Assembly (NCBI GenBank): GCA_029098205.1
Contig: JAQXNW010000160.1
Location: 1-36,718 of the forward strand
Direction: 5' to 3'
Origin: Eubacteriales bacterium
GTDB taxonomy: Bacteria; Bacillota; Clostridia; Peptostreptococcales; Anaerovoracaceae
Length of the DNA stretch: 36,718 nucleotides
Positions within the stretch are counted from its first letter, which is position 1, and each line of letters starts with the position of its first letter. Position numbers and translations under genes: made by a program. The notes below the pieces were generated by a model. That model was not told where the DNA came from. It ran no database searches and saw nothing but the letters and a program-made list of their open reading frames with translations. Below, piece by piece: positions 1 to 8,505 of this stretch.

Positions 1-1043
1 CGGAGCTGCTCCAGAAGAAGCTGAAGAACCCGCTTTGCGTCACCGATGACATGATGGTCGGTATGCACGTTCTTATCAATCTCCGCACGGTCAATATCAA
101 TATGAACCACCTTCGCCTGACTCGCAAAACTGTTCACATCGAGCGTCACACGCTCATTAAAGCGCGTTCCAATACCGATCAGAAGATCGCAATGCGCTAC
201 CGCGTTGTTCGATGCCTGCGAACCATGCATGCCGATCATTCCGGTCGAAAGATCATCGGCGCCATAGATTCCGCCGCCTCCCATGACGGTGATCGCAGAC
301 GGAGCGTCAATTTTCCGCATAAAAGTTCTGTATTCTTCATGCGCCCGGCTCCGGATCACACCGCCGCCGCAGATCAGCATCGGCCTCTCGGAGTGCTTTA
401 TCATTTCAGCCAGCTTATCAATGTCTTCCAGATTCGGCTCCGGCGTCTTGAGCTGGCTGGTCCTGGCCCGCGCCATAAGCTCCTTCAGGAAACCCTCTTC
501 CGCATGTTTCTCTTTCGGAAGATATTCATAATCCGCTTCCTGGCCGGTCACATTCGTCAGAATATCAATGAGAACCGGACCCGGCCGCCCGGACCTTGCC
601 ATTCCGAACGCGGCGCGCACCGTATCCGCAAGCTTTTCCGGATCATCGACGAGGAAGGTCGCTTTTGTGATCGGCATCGCGATTCCAGTGATATCGCACT
701 CCTGAAACGCGTCCCGGCCGATCAGATTTTCGCTCACATTGCATGTGATAAAGACTACCGGCGATGAATCCATATACGCCGTTGCGATGCCTGTCACCAG
801 ATTCGTGGCTCCCGGTCCGCTTGTCGCGAAGCATACGCCGACTCTTCCGGTGGAACGGGCATACCCGTCCGCGGCATGCGCCGCACCCTGCTCGTGCGAA
901 GTGAGAATATGGCGGATTTTCCCTTTATATCTGGTCAAAGCATCGTAGATGTTGATGATGGTCCCTCCCGGGAAACCGAACACCGTATCGACACCTTGCT
1001 CCAGCAGGCATTCCATCAGGATGTTTGCTCCTGTCATCTTCAT
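1..1043 (-). CDS. ilvB: acetolactate synthase large subunit, 5' part (cut by window edge)
   Basis: Thiamine-diphosphate enzyme joining two pyruvates (or pyruvate and 2-oxobutyrate) in the first common step of valine, leucine and isoleucine synthesis. About 347 residues are visible and the gene runs off the left edge. The N-terminal ThDP-binding domain is clear: FGFPGGTIINIYDAL, then the cofactor-activating Glu in TSHEQGAAHAADGYAR, ATSGPGATNLVTGI, and AFQECDITGIAMPITKATF. The middle domain follows, with LICGGGVIRSRA and MIGMHGS. Start ATG at 1043 has a purine-rich site (AAAGGAAAAGGA) just upstream. The upstream gap of about 100 bases is too short for a T-box leader and I see none. Family assignment is firm. 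A catabolic AlsS-type role is less likely given the sequence style, but it cannot be excluded from the N-terminal part alone. Confidence 0.95.
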   Translation of the reverse strand, partial: MKMTGANILMECLLEQGVDTVFGFPGGTIINIYDALTRYKGKIRHILTSHEQGAAHAADGYARSTGRVGVCFATSGPGATNLVTGIATAYMDSSPVVFITCNVSENLIGRDAFQECDITGIAMPITKATFLVDDPEKLADTVRAAFGMARSGRPGPVLIDILTNVTGQEADYEYLPKEKHAEEGFLKELMARARTSQLKTPEPNLEDIDKLAEMIKHSERPMLICGGGVIRSRAHEEYRTFMRKIDAPSAITVMGGGGIYGADDLSTGMIGMHGSQASNNAVAHCDLLIGIGTRFNERVTLDVNSFASQAKVVHIDIDRAEIDKNVHTDHHVIGDAKRVLQLLLEQL

Positions 1044-1145
1044 TTGATTTCCTTTTCCTTTCTTTATTTATATATAATAACCGGGGGCGGCCTTCCGCGC
1101 CCGCTAGAAAGCGCCCTGTCACTTCGAATCACTAGCTTACGAAAT

Positions 1146-1493
1146 TCAGGCCTCCGAATCTCTGTCCTCCGACTCGCTGCCTTCCGAATCCATATCGTCT
1201 GAATCCGGTCCGGACTCTCTCCCGAAGCGAAGATACTCGCTGTACTTATGATTATAGTACTCCGACATCTTCCGCTCCATCCAGGCGTCCCGCTCCGCGC
1301 AGATCGCTAGCATCTCATCCGCGATTTCCTCTTCGGAATTCGGCTTCGCACTCCGAAGATACCGGATCATCCGAAGAAGCGTACTCTCCGTGCCTAAGCT
1401 CTCCGCCAGCACCGTACCGAATTCAGAAGGATATCCTAACCTCCGGACGCACTCTGTCAATTTCTCCGCCAGACGTTCTATCCGATCTGCCAT
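1146..1493 (-). CDS. small conserved hypothetical protein, acidic C-terminus
   Basis: A 115-residue protein with no recognised domain. I chose ATG 1493 because GGAGGAG lies at the right distance upstream; an in-frame ATG nine codons earlier has no such site. The first 90 residues look helical and carry LGYPSEFGTVLAESLGTE, SEEEIADEMLAICAERD and MSEYYNHKYSEYLRFG. I recall similar short proteins in Lachnospiraceae genomes, but no function is known to me. The last 20 residues are almost only Ser, Glu and Asp. It lies between the activase and ilvB on the same strand. Confidence 0.7.
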   Translation of the reverse strand: MADRIERLAEKLTECVRRLGYPSEFGTVLAESLGTESTLLRMIRYLRSAKPNSEEEIADEMLAICAERDAWMERKMSEYYNHKYSEYLRFGRESGPDSDDMDSEGSESEDRDSEA

Positions 1494-1547
1494 CCTGCTC
1501 CTCCGGAATTTATTCTGCACTTACGTCTGATTCGCATTCCCGTTCGT

Positions 1548-2537
1548 TTATTCCGCCAGCTTCTTTGCCTGCCGGATCGAAATTTCGCCGCGTTCACAGC
1601 GGTTCCCCCAGGCGTCGATCAGATCTCCATCCCGATAGACACAGATGATCTCACAGTTGTTCGGACACCGTCCGCAGAGAACCTCCCTCGTCGCAAATTC
1701 CATATCTTCGATCCGGAACGAGAACCGGGCACGCTTCGGATTTCTTCTCGCAAGAATCGCCGCGCCGATCGCGCCCATCAGATGTCCGTTCTCATCTACG
1801 ATAATCGGACAACCTATCTGATTTTCGAACGCCTTCACAACGCCCACATTCTTGGAAACGCCGCCCTGAAATACGACCGGCGAAAGAATCTTCTTTCCTT
1901 TGCCGACATTATTCAGATAGTTTCCGGCGACGGCCTGACAAAGACCCGCGACAATATCCTCTTTCGTATGCCCGACCTGGATTTAATGCACAAGATCCGA
2001 CTCCGCGAATACGGTGCAACGCGCCGCGATCGCTGTCGGATGTTCTGACTTCAAAGCGATTTCACCCATCTCTTCCACCGGAATACCAAGACGGCGTGAC
2101 TGCGACGAAAGAAACGAACCCGTCCCCGCCGCGCAAAGCGTATTCATCGCGTAATCCACTGCGATTCCGTTCTCCACAAGAATAATCTTCGAATCCTGCC
2201 CGCCGATTTCCAGAATCGTCCGGACATCCGGATGAAAAGTCGTCGTTCCCACCGCATGCGCGGTGATTTCATTTTTCACAACCGTCGCGCCAAGAACCGT
2301 TCCGACTAGCTTCCTTGCCGATCCCGTCGTTCCGGTCGCGACAATATCATACCGATCCGAATCAAACTGCTCCTCCAATAGCTTTACAAGCTTCTTCACC
2401 GCACCGATCGGATTCCCTTCCGTCCAGATATAGCTGCTGGCCAGAATTCTGTTTTCCTTATCGATAATCACACCCTTCGTCGAAATAGATCCCACATCGA
2501 CGCCCAGGTATACATACTCCTTCTTATCTTCGCTCAT
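1548..2537 (-). pseudogene. acyl-CoA dehydratase activase (HgdC/BadF type), interrupted by in-frame TAA
   Basis: ASKHA-fold ATPase that passes one electron, driven by ATP hydrolysis, to a 2-hydroxyacyl-CoA dehydratase-type partner. Read through the stop, the frame gives 329 codons, the usual size for this family. The phosphate-binding motif LGVDVGSISTKG is at the N-terminus, and both bridging-cluster cysteines are present (about 135 in LCAAGTGSFL and 174 in ARCTVFAESD). A TAA at 1983-1985 sits directly after ESDLVH, where a Lys codon is expected; the same frame continues with IQVGHTKEDIVAGLCQAV and ends at 1548. The 184-residue product would lack half of the ATPase fold. A downstream ATG at 1847 is in frame, but restart there would give only a fragment. 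Start ATG 2537 lies 14 bases after the preceding gene. One base change explains the lesion, so it could be a real mutation or a sequence error. Confidence 0.85.
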
Positions 2538-2551
2538 CGTCCAAGTCCCCG

Positions 2552-3634
2552 CTATTTCATTTGCTTACGCATTTCAATCATATCATAAAACGCTTCAATT
2601 CTAGTAAGAAGTCCCGCATTTGCGGTCTGCGCATCGTACGTAAGATACAGAATCGGAATCTTTTCCTCCTCTCCGATTCTCTGAAGCACGGGCATCACAT
2701 CGATTTCCGGCGTGCATCCGGCTGATTTCAGATGAATAATCCCGTCAAAGCCTTTCCTCGCATACTCCCTGGCCTGCCAGATATTCGCGGTCGATGTCGG
2801 CCCCATTTCATAACGGCAGAGATCCCGGATCCGGACGTTGAGATTTTTTTCGCCCGGATAATGAAGATTCCGGTGGCTAAGGTTCATCCACCGATGCACC
2901 TCAACACCCATATCCGCCAGCGTCTGCTCCAGATCGAGATTCGAAAAATCATCCATGATTGTGAAATATTCACCGACCAGACCGACACGAAGCGGCGAAA
3001 TTCCTTTGTCAACGGGAATATTCCGGAAAGCGTTCAGGCATCTCCGGTATCCCTCCTGAATCGCCCGCATGCTCCTGGCATGGCTCATATCCGAATAAAA
3101 GCGGTTGAGCGCCTTCTTATATGCGCCTTTCTCGGTCTCAAATCCGCAGTTCTGATAATACAGATCCTCGATCTCATCGATATATTCCACCATCTTCAGC
3201 GCATTCATTCCCGCCTTCCCGGCACGGACCGGCCGGATATCCGGGCAAAGCCTCTTCAGCGCTTTCAGATAATCCTTGTTTTTTCCGGTTGTATATTCCG
3301 CGAAATTCACATAATCGAACTCATACCCCAGATCCTTCAGAATCTGCTGCGCGAGCTCTCCGTAATAGCCGAGCCTGCAGTAGCCCATCGACATCATCAG
3401 TGTATCCGCACCTGCCTCGAGAGACTCAATCATGCTCCCGAGAATCGTCTTGAACGGAGTGCATACCATATCCGGCGCATATTTCGCACCCAGCTCCATC
3501 GTCCGCCTCGTGAGCCGGGGCTGCATTACGTATTCCTGCTCCAGTCCGACTTCTACGAAGTACTGGATGACATAATTGTATCTCGCAATCATCGGGAACG
3601 AAATTTTCTTCTTTGCCTTCGATTCTTTCGCCAT
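2552..3634 (-). CDS. 2-hydroxyacyl-CoA dehydratase-like protein (COG3581-like)
   Basis: A 360-residue protein resembling the C-terminal part of the large acyl-CoA dehydratase activase-related proteins found in many anaerobes. Visible landmarks are FPMIARYNYVIQYF near the N-terminus, LGAKYAPDMVCTPFKTILG, EAGADTLMMSMGYCRLGYYG and, late, HLKSAGCTPEIDVMPVLQRI. The conserved cysteines (VCTPF, GYCRLGYYG, AGCTPE) fit an iron-sulfur ligand set as in HgdB/double-cubane folds; this is inferred. Its start ATG overlaps the stop of the upstream gene (ATGA), so the two are translationally coupled, probably as subunits of one complex. The substrate is unknown to me. Confidence 0.8.
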   Translation of the reverse strand: MAKESKAKKKISFPMIARYNYVIQYFVEVGLEQEYVMQPRLTRRTMELGAKYAPDMVCTPFKTILGSMIESLEAGADTLMMSMGYCRLGYYGELAQQILKDLGYEFDYVNFAEYTTGKNKDYLKALKRLCPDIRPVRAGKAGMNALKMVEYIDEIEDLYYQNCGFETEKGAYKKALNRFYSDMSHARSMRAIQEGYRRCLNAFRNIPVDKGISPLRVGLVGEYFTIMDDFSNLDLEQTLADMGVEVHRWMNLSHRNLHYPGEKNLNVRIRDLCRYEMGPTSTANIWQAREYARKGFDGIIHLKSAGCTPEIDVMPVLQRIGEEEKIPILYLTYDAQTANAGLLTRIEAFYDMIEMRKQMK

Positions 3635-4686
3635 CAGGCTTCCGCCCCCTCTCCCTGCGTCTTTCCGGCATCCATCGCTTCAATCAGCTCTTCTTCCTTT
3701 TCACGGCTGAGTTCCTGGCCGGATGCGCCGCGGTTCATCCTAAGAATATCGATGAAGCTTTCCAGTCTCGTCTCCACACCGGCGGTTCCGGTCTGCGCGT
3801 CCAGCGTCAGCTGAAGAATCGGAATCCGTGTTCCCTCTGCCTTACGGACAATCATATCGTCTACCATGGAATCGAGAGCGCATGGATATGCGGAAAGAAG
3901 GATGATTCCATCGATCTGCTTCATATGCATGGCGATGCCGCCGGCAATTTCTCTGGAAAAATCCCATTTCAAAGTCGGAGAGATTTCATTCGCTCTCTCT
4001 CTTGCTTTCTTCCGATCGACGAAATCCGCCCGGATCGGGATGACATTCATCTTCTTCAACATGTCAATCACCGGTTTTCCGATATAGTCATCCTCCGCAA
4101 TATAGCTGTGCGCGCCGACGGCGACCCGAAGACCGTTTCTCCGGTAAAGCGCTTCCGCCGCTTTCACCTTCGACGCGAACTCCCGGTCCGCGGCTTTCCG
4201 TCCCGCACGGTACGCATTCTTCCCTTCCCTCGCGCTGAATCCCAGTTCCCTTGCCATCAGGATCATCGCAGATTCCTCGTCCTTCTTTCCCTGTACGTTG
4301 ACATTATAGGAGAGGATCTGAATATTTTCATTCCGGAAAACATTCCGGGCAATATCCGGAAGTCCTTCGAACGAGGTGCAGTACACTCTCCGGATTCCGA
4401 AGTCCACAACCCTGGGGATCAGAATATAGTCACATTTTCCGATCAGCGATTTCACATGTCCCAGATAAATTTTCATTGCAAGACACATCTCATCAATCGC
4501 GGCCTTCATCCCATCTTCCTCAATTTTACGATTCGTCGGCTGACTGATCACCAGATGTACGCCCAGCGTACGGAAATATTCACGCCAAAGCGTCCCGTTT
4601 CGATAATACAAAAATGCCCGCGGAATTCCTACCGTAATCGGTTCTTTTTCCTGTGCCTGCTTTCGGGCATAATCTTTCAGCGCCAT
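3634..4686 (-). CDS. DUF2229/COG3580-like CoA-dehydratase-related protein
   Basis: First gene of the three-gene unit, 350 residues. The N-terminus ITVGIPRAFLYYRNGTLW, then LVISQPTNRKIEEDGMKAA, DEMCLAMKIYLGHV, YILIPRV and RVYCTSFEGLPD are hallmarks of the DUF2229 family. Near the C-terminus DGIILLSAYPCALDSM carries another conserved Cys. In many anaerobes this region is fused with the COG3581-like and activase modules in one long protein; here the three are separate genes. The last 30 residues are a charged tail. It is probably an Fe-S cluster subunit of a reductase powered by the downstream activase; the actual reaction is not known. A weak promoter lies about 70 bases upstream. Confidence 0.8.
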   Translation of the reverse strand: MALKDYARKQAQEKEPITVGIPRAFLYYRNGTLWREYFRTLGVHLVISQPTNRKIEEDGMKAAIDEMCLAMKIYLGHVKSLIGKCDYILIPRVVDFGIRRVYCTSFEGLPDIARNVFRNENIQILSYNVNVQGKKDEESAMILMARELGFSAREGKNAYRAGRKAADREFASKVKAAEALYRRNGLRVAVGAHSYIAEDDYIGKPVIDMLKKMNVIPIRADFVDRKKARERANEISPTLKWDFSREIAGGIAMHMKQIDGIILLSAYPCALDSMVDDMIVRKAEGTRIPILQLTLDAQTGTAGVETRLESFIDILRMNRGASGQELSREKEEELIEAMDAGKTQGEGAEA

Positions 4687-4998
4687 GATTCCTCCTGATG
4701 TCCGCTCCGAAAGGTTCCTCCCGGCGCGGCTTTTACTGAAGCTGTAATAGTCTTATTTTACTTCAAATATTAGAAATTGAAAACGCACACTTTCAAAAAT
4801 ATGTCTGTATTTCACGTGCGGGCTGTATTTTTTTGCATTCCTTTCGGACAGCCGGCATTGCGTCAAAGATCAGCTCCTTTTTTGCTCTTTTTTCGCAAAA
4901 TGATTCAAAATAGTGTAAAATAAAAGCGATTGTTAACATATATCCATGAAGAAGCTTTTTCTCTCCGCTTCTTCAAAAAGAAAGAAGGAACGCCGGTA
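4687..4998. other. divergent intergenic region between the dehydratase-like operon and the flavodoxin-like gene
   Basis: 312 AT-rich bases without a convincing gene. It holds the promoter candidate for the minus-strand operon (listed separately). Toward the plus strand there is only an isolated TAAAAT at 4916-4921 without a good -35. An open frame from a TTG at 4930 joins the flavodoxin-like gene in frame, but I take the later ATG with its ribosome binding site as the start. Confidence 0.6.
4755..4783 (-). promoter_or_regulatory. candidate promoter for the dehydratase-like operon
   Basis: On the minus strand a TTTTCA (4783-4778) is followed after 17 bases by TAAAAT (4760-4755), about 70 bases before the start at 4686. 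The -10 matches 5 of 6 consensus bases and the -35 matches 4 of 6. Confidence 0.4.
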
Positions 4999-5598
4999 AT
5001 GGACATCCAGCGGAAAGCTTTGATTCTAAACAGCTGCATCCGTGAAAACAGCAATACGGAAGCTCTCCTCGGAGTATTCCGGGATGAATTTTCCAGGCTT
5101 ACCGGGAGCGTTCCCGATGAAATACGCCTCGCAGAAGCAGACATCGGTCCCTGCACCGCCTGCCGGTACTGCCAGCAGGACTGGTCAAAATACACCTGCT
5201 CGCAGCGGGACGATATGGACTGGATCTCCGGACGGATTCTGGATGCAGAGCTTCTGATCGCCGCATCCCCGATCCATTTCTGGTATGCCGCCCCTCCTCT
5301 TATGTCCGCCATGGACCGGCTGGCATATTCTATGGATATGTATTACGGCGGTGAAAAAGGCCCCGCTTTCCTGAAAGGGAAATCTCTCTGCGCTGTCACA
5401 AGCTGCGGATATCCGATATCAAAAGGATCGGATCTTTGGGAAGAAGGAATGAAACGCGCCGCGAAGCATATGAAAATGCGCTGGCTTGGAATCTTAGCCG
5501 AACGGCATATGGGATACGATGTCCCCTTCATGGATAAGAAGAAAGAAGAAGATGCGCGGGCCTTCGCACATGAAATTTTCCAAAAATGGAACGCATGA
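4999..5598 (+). CDS. flavodoxin-like NAD(P)H-dependent oxidoreductase
   Basis: A 199-residue protein of the NADPH-dependent FMN reductase/iron-sulfur flavoprotein superfamily. LILNSCIRENSNTEALL is the FMN phosphate-binding loop; GPCTACRYCQQ is the CxxCxxC segment common in anaerobe members; IAASPIHFWYAAPPLMSAMDR is the second FMN-contact region. ATG 4999 is preceded by AAGAAGGAA and fits the usual N-terminus, unlike the TTG further upstream. The role is probably electron transfer or reduction of small acceptors in the cytoplasm; the substrate is unknown. It is followed on the same strand by a membrane protein and a small cytosolic protein. Confidence 0.85.
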   Translation: MDIQRKALILNSCIRENSNTEALLGVFRDEFSRLTGSVPDEIRLAEADIGPCTACRYCQQDWSKYTCSQRDDMDWISGRILDAELLIAASPIHFWYAAPPLMSAMDRLAYSMDMYYGGEKGPAFLKGKSLCAVTSCGYPISKGSDLWEEGMKRAAKHMKMRWLGILAERHMGYDVPFMDKKKEEDARAFAHEIFQKWNA

Positions 5599-5657
5599 GC
5601 CCCGTTTTCGGTGCGCCTCTTCATGCAGGCAAGGCAAGTTAAAGAAAGGACCCACTT

Positions 5658-6266
5658 ATGGCAGAGGAAAAAACCAGATCCAATCAAACCACCATCCCCG
5701 GCTTTTTTGTAAAAGCCGATTTTCGTACGCTCGGCGCATCCGCCGTTCTGATCATCGGATGGCTTCTTATTTTTCTTTTGATTCTCCGAACGCCAAATCT
5801 CAGCAAGCAGCTGCAGGATATGAAAACGCTGATCGGGTTCAGCGCCCTGACTGCCGTCGTAACGTTCTTTGTCATCTGGAATTTCCTGAGAACAGAGCGG
5901 ACCAGCCTGTTCATGGATGTCGACCATATGATTATCCACAGCTTTCCGGGTGTAACCGTCGATCTCCCTGTTTCAGAGATTAAAAAATGCCGCCTCGGAT
6001 TTAAGGAGCGCGGTCTTGTCACATCGAAAAACAGGACGAATGTCACGATCTATTGGAAGAAGCACAGCATGACATTCGGTCTTCATGAAAATACAAACGT
6101 GGACACCTTAGTTGAAGCTCTGGACGAATGCGGAGTTCCTTTCGAGGCAACCTGGGGCGGAAAGCCATCCGTCAGGCTCGACCAGCGCCTCGCGGAAGGC
6201 ACTCCGATTCTGGAGTTTCTTTATCAGGAAGACATGAAGGGAATGCAGAACGGCATTCACCTGTAA
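5658..6266 (+). CDS. membrane protein with two N-terminal helices, PH-like C-terminal part
   Basis: 202 residues. Two hydrophobic segments occupy roughly residues 27-45 (ASAVLIIGWLLIFLLI) and 58-80 (LIGFSALTAVVTFFVIWNFL). The following soluble part (VDHMIIHSFPGVTVDLPVSEIKKCRLGF) reads like the beta-strand pattern of bacterial PH-type domains; that is an inference from pattern only. GAAAGGA precedes ATG 5658. Function unknown. It lies 59 bases after the flavodoxin-like gene, so co-transcription is likely. Confidence 0.7.
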   Translation: MAEEKTRSNQTTIPGFFVKADFRTLGASAVLIIGWLLIFLLILRTPNLSKQLQDMKTLIGFSALTAVVTFFVIWNFLRTERTSLFMDVDHMIIHSFPGVTVDLPVSEIKKCRLGFKERGLVTSKNRTNVTIYWKKHSMTFGLHENTNVDTLVEALDECGVPFEATWGGKPSVRLDQRLAEGTPILEFLYQEDMKGMQNGIHL

Positions 6267-6334
6267 AATGTACCGGATGTGTCCGCCCTCTGTATTGCCC
6301 GGACTGTTTCCGTTTCTCAGAAAGGAGGCTTGCT

Positions 6335-6709
6335 ATGAAAAAAGAAGATGTTGTATTGCTGGATTCCATCGCGCATTCCGCGCCGGAGCACCGGGACCGG
6401 ATTATTGTCGGAGGCTCTCATGGAGGCCTTAATGTAGGTCAGGTTCTTCTGAACCGGGTGCATCCGAAATTCGCGGTTCTGAACGACGCCGGCATGGGGA
6501 AAAACGACGCCGCGATTCTCGGCGTAAAACTTCTGGGAGAAAACGGCATCGCCGCCGCGTCCGCAGACTGCATGACCGCGATGATCGGAAACGCGGACGA
6601 CACCTATGAAAACGGCGTTCTCTCTTTTGTAAACAGCGCCGCCGAAAAAATGGGAATTAAAGTCGGCATGAAGGTGAAAGAAGCCTGCGACATCGCTGAC
6701 CGCGCCTGA
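6335..6709 (+). CDS. small conserved protein with GGSHGG motif
   Basis: 124 residues, starting at ATG 6335 behind an ideal GAAAGGAGG site. An upstream in-frame extension exists, but it overlaps the previous gene and lacks that site. The body reads as alternating strands and helices: DRIIVGGSHGGLNVGQVLL, then VLNDAGMGKNDAAILGVKLLG, then a segment with ASADCMTAMIGNADD. I recall short proteins with this pattern in other bacteria but no established function. The glycine-rich loop and conserved Asp and Cys could form a small-molecule site; that is speculation. It ends just before a strong terminator. Confidence 0.7.
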   Translation: MKKEDVVLLDSIAHSAPEHRDRIIVGGSHGGLNVGQVLLNRVHPKFAVLNDAGMGKNDAAILGVKLLGENGIAAASADCMTAMIGNADDTYENGVLSFVNSAAEKMGIKVGMKVKEACDIADRA

Positions 6710-6748
6710 CCGGCTCTCATCGGCCGCATCCGGCTTACCGACAGATTA

Positions 6749-7618
6749 TTATCGGCTGCATCCAGTTTTTTCGGATGCAGCTTTTTTTGCATATTCGATG
6801 AGCTTTCCGGCCGCAGCCCCAATCATGGCGCATCGACAGTCCGGGAAGACATGACTGGTCGGGAAGGTCTGATAAGAAGCCAGACCTTTTCCCTGCTCCT
6901 CGATCCGGTCATAGATATATTTTCCGTGGACATCCGCCGGAGCAACCGGATCCCGATCCCCGGTTATAATATGAATGTTCCGCTTCGCCAGATCCTCCGC
7001 CTTCGAGGAAACATCGAATTTTTCGTATTCCCTTTCCAGCTCCTGAAAGAATTCCTCTTTGTCCGCATTGACCCAAGGGAGATAGTCTTCGACCGTGCGG
7101 TAAAGCACCGCATGCTTATCCGGATCCTTAAGCGAAAGCTTGTACATTCTTCCGAAATCAAACGGCGCCGCAGCGACCGCGCCGCGGACAAAATCACAGT
7201 CCGCCGCCGTCTGAAGCGTGACAAAGCCGCCCAGACTTTGTCCGAAAAGAAGGATATTTTCACCGTCGATGCCGTATTTTTCCTGATTTTCCGGGTTCCG
7301 GCAGAATGCCAGCATCTCCTTCGCATCCCGAAGCACCCCCGACAAAGAATATTTCCCGCTTGACCCGAAGCATCCATGGTAATGATAGGATAGAACCGCG
7401 AATCCGATTCTCCGGAATGAATTCGCCGCGTCTTCCAGAGGATCCGTTCCCGGGAACCCATGATTGATTAGCACGAGCGGGTGCTTCCCACTTCCTCCCG
7501 GCGTCTGAAGGATCGTAAGCATCGTCCCCCGTTCACTCTCCAGCCTTAATTCTATGTCCTCCGGCGGCTCGTTCCAGTCAGCCGGGTGATCCCTGAATAA
7601 ATATTTCAAATCGAGCAT
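6749..7618 (-). CDS. alpha/beta hydrolase
   Basis: 289 residues with the complete serine hydrolase set: oxyanion segment LVLINHGFPG, nucleophile elbow FGQSLGGF, acid in ITGDRDPVAP and histidine in TFPTSHVFPD. YHYHGCFGSSG fits the esterase/acyl-peptidase-like branch. No signal peptide, so cytoplasmic. Start ATG 7618 has GGAGAGGAAG upstream. The substrate cannot be told from sequence. The C-terminal residues KKAASEKTGCSR are encoded by the terminator hairpin of the opposing operon. Confidence 0.85.
   Translation of the reverse strand: MLDLKYLFRDHPADWNEPPEDIELRLESERGTMLTILQTPGGSGKHPLVLINHGFPGTDPLEDAANSFRRIGFAVLSYHYHGCFGSSGKYSLSGVLRDAKEMLAFCRNPENQEKYGIDGENILLFGQSLGGFVTLQTAADCDFVRGAVAAAPFDFGRMYKLSLKDPDKHAVLYRTVEDYLPWVNADKEEFFQELEREYEKFDVSSKAEDLAKRNIHIITGDRDPVAPADVHGKYIYDRIEEQGKGLASYQTFPTSHVFPDCRCAMIGAAAGKLIEYAKKAASEKTGCSR
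6755..6788 (+). terminator. intrinsic terminator of the 4999-6709 gene group
   Basis: Perfect 9-bp stem GCTGCATCC / GGATGCAGC with a 9-base loop, followed by seven T. It lies inside the last codons of the convergent alpha/beta hydrolase gene, so the hairpin also encodes that protein's C-terminus. Confidence 0.85.
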
Positions 7619-7811
7619 ATCTCTTCCTCTCCAAATCTTGCGTTTCGAACAGCAAAGCCGCCCGAATGGCGCGAATTAATACCTATAGCATTACTAGGAT
7701 ATCACCGGAGAAGCCCGCTTTCAACGCCTGGAGAGATGAATCTGCTTTCTGCTGAAAATATTTATTTCTCTTCTTTGTTTTCCGCGATACAATGAATCTA
7801 GTTATTCTACT

Positions 7812-8505
7812 ATGAAGAAAGCAGAGAAAGAAAAAGCAAAGATTATGCGTGAAGAAGAATACGAACAGAATGAGTTTGAAGAAGATATTCCGGAAGAGCC
7901 GCTTCCGCGGGTTGACCTTGGGGACTTCTCCCATCTGATTATCCTGGATTTGGAATGGAACAGTCCGATGAACCGGTACCATAAGGAGCAGAACGGGATC
8001 CGTCTCCGTTCGGACATCATCCAGATCGGTGCGGTAAAAACCGATACGGATCTTCAGACCGTTTCTGAATTCAACGCATTAATCTATCCGGAGACCTACC
8101 GGAAAATGAATCGGAACATTACGGAAGTCACGGAGATCACAGACGAAATGCTGGACGGAAAGCCGCCTTTTACGGAGACGGCGCCGGAATTTCTGGACTG
8201 GTGTGGAGATAATTCCTCCTTGTTCACATGGAGCGCGAACGACATCAATGAATTAACGGAGAACATGATTTTCTACGGGTTCGAGGACGATGTTCCCCGC
8301 CTTCCCAGATGCTTCGACATGCAGCTGATGTTCGACGATCAGATCACGATGGAAGGACGCGATTTTTCACTCAGCTACCGCAATCTGGAAACTCGGAATC
8401 AAGCAAAGCGGAATCAGCCATGACGCTTTCAGCGACGCGATGAATACGCTCGCTGTGATGAAGCATCTTGATTTCTCGGATGGAATCGAATATTACGAAA
8501 TCTGA
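7812..8505 (+). pseudogene. DEDDh 3'-5' exonuclease (DnaQ-like), split by a one-base insertion
   Basis: The first frame encodes about 190 family residues: a charged N-terminal extension, LIILDLEWNS with the ExoI Asp46 and Glu48, IIQIGAVKTD, and SANDINELTEN with the ExoII Asp. At 8378-8379 an extra C breaks the frame. Dropping it gives AIWKLGIKQSGISHDAFSDAMNT, restoring the ExoIII motif HDAxxxD, and a stop at 8503-8505, for a 230-residue protein. Left as is, the first frame ends at 8423 without the catalytic His and last Asp. No clear ribosome binding site precedes ATG 7812; a TACAAT at 7788-7793 suggests a very short leader. It may be a pseudogene or a base error in a CC run. Confidence 0.75.

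Noticed and set aside
1044..1145. T-box or BCAA leader before ilvB
   Set aside because: The gap is about 100 bases; no T-box sequence (TGGNACCGCG type) or leader peptide was found. There is none before tyrS either, since upp ends 23 bases away.
2732..4698. Two 360-codon plus-strand open frames
   Set aside because: They are antisense to the clear COG3581-like and COG3580-like genes and have no family sequence.
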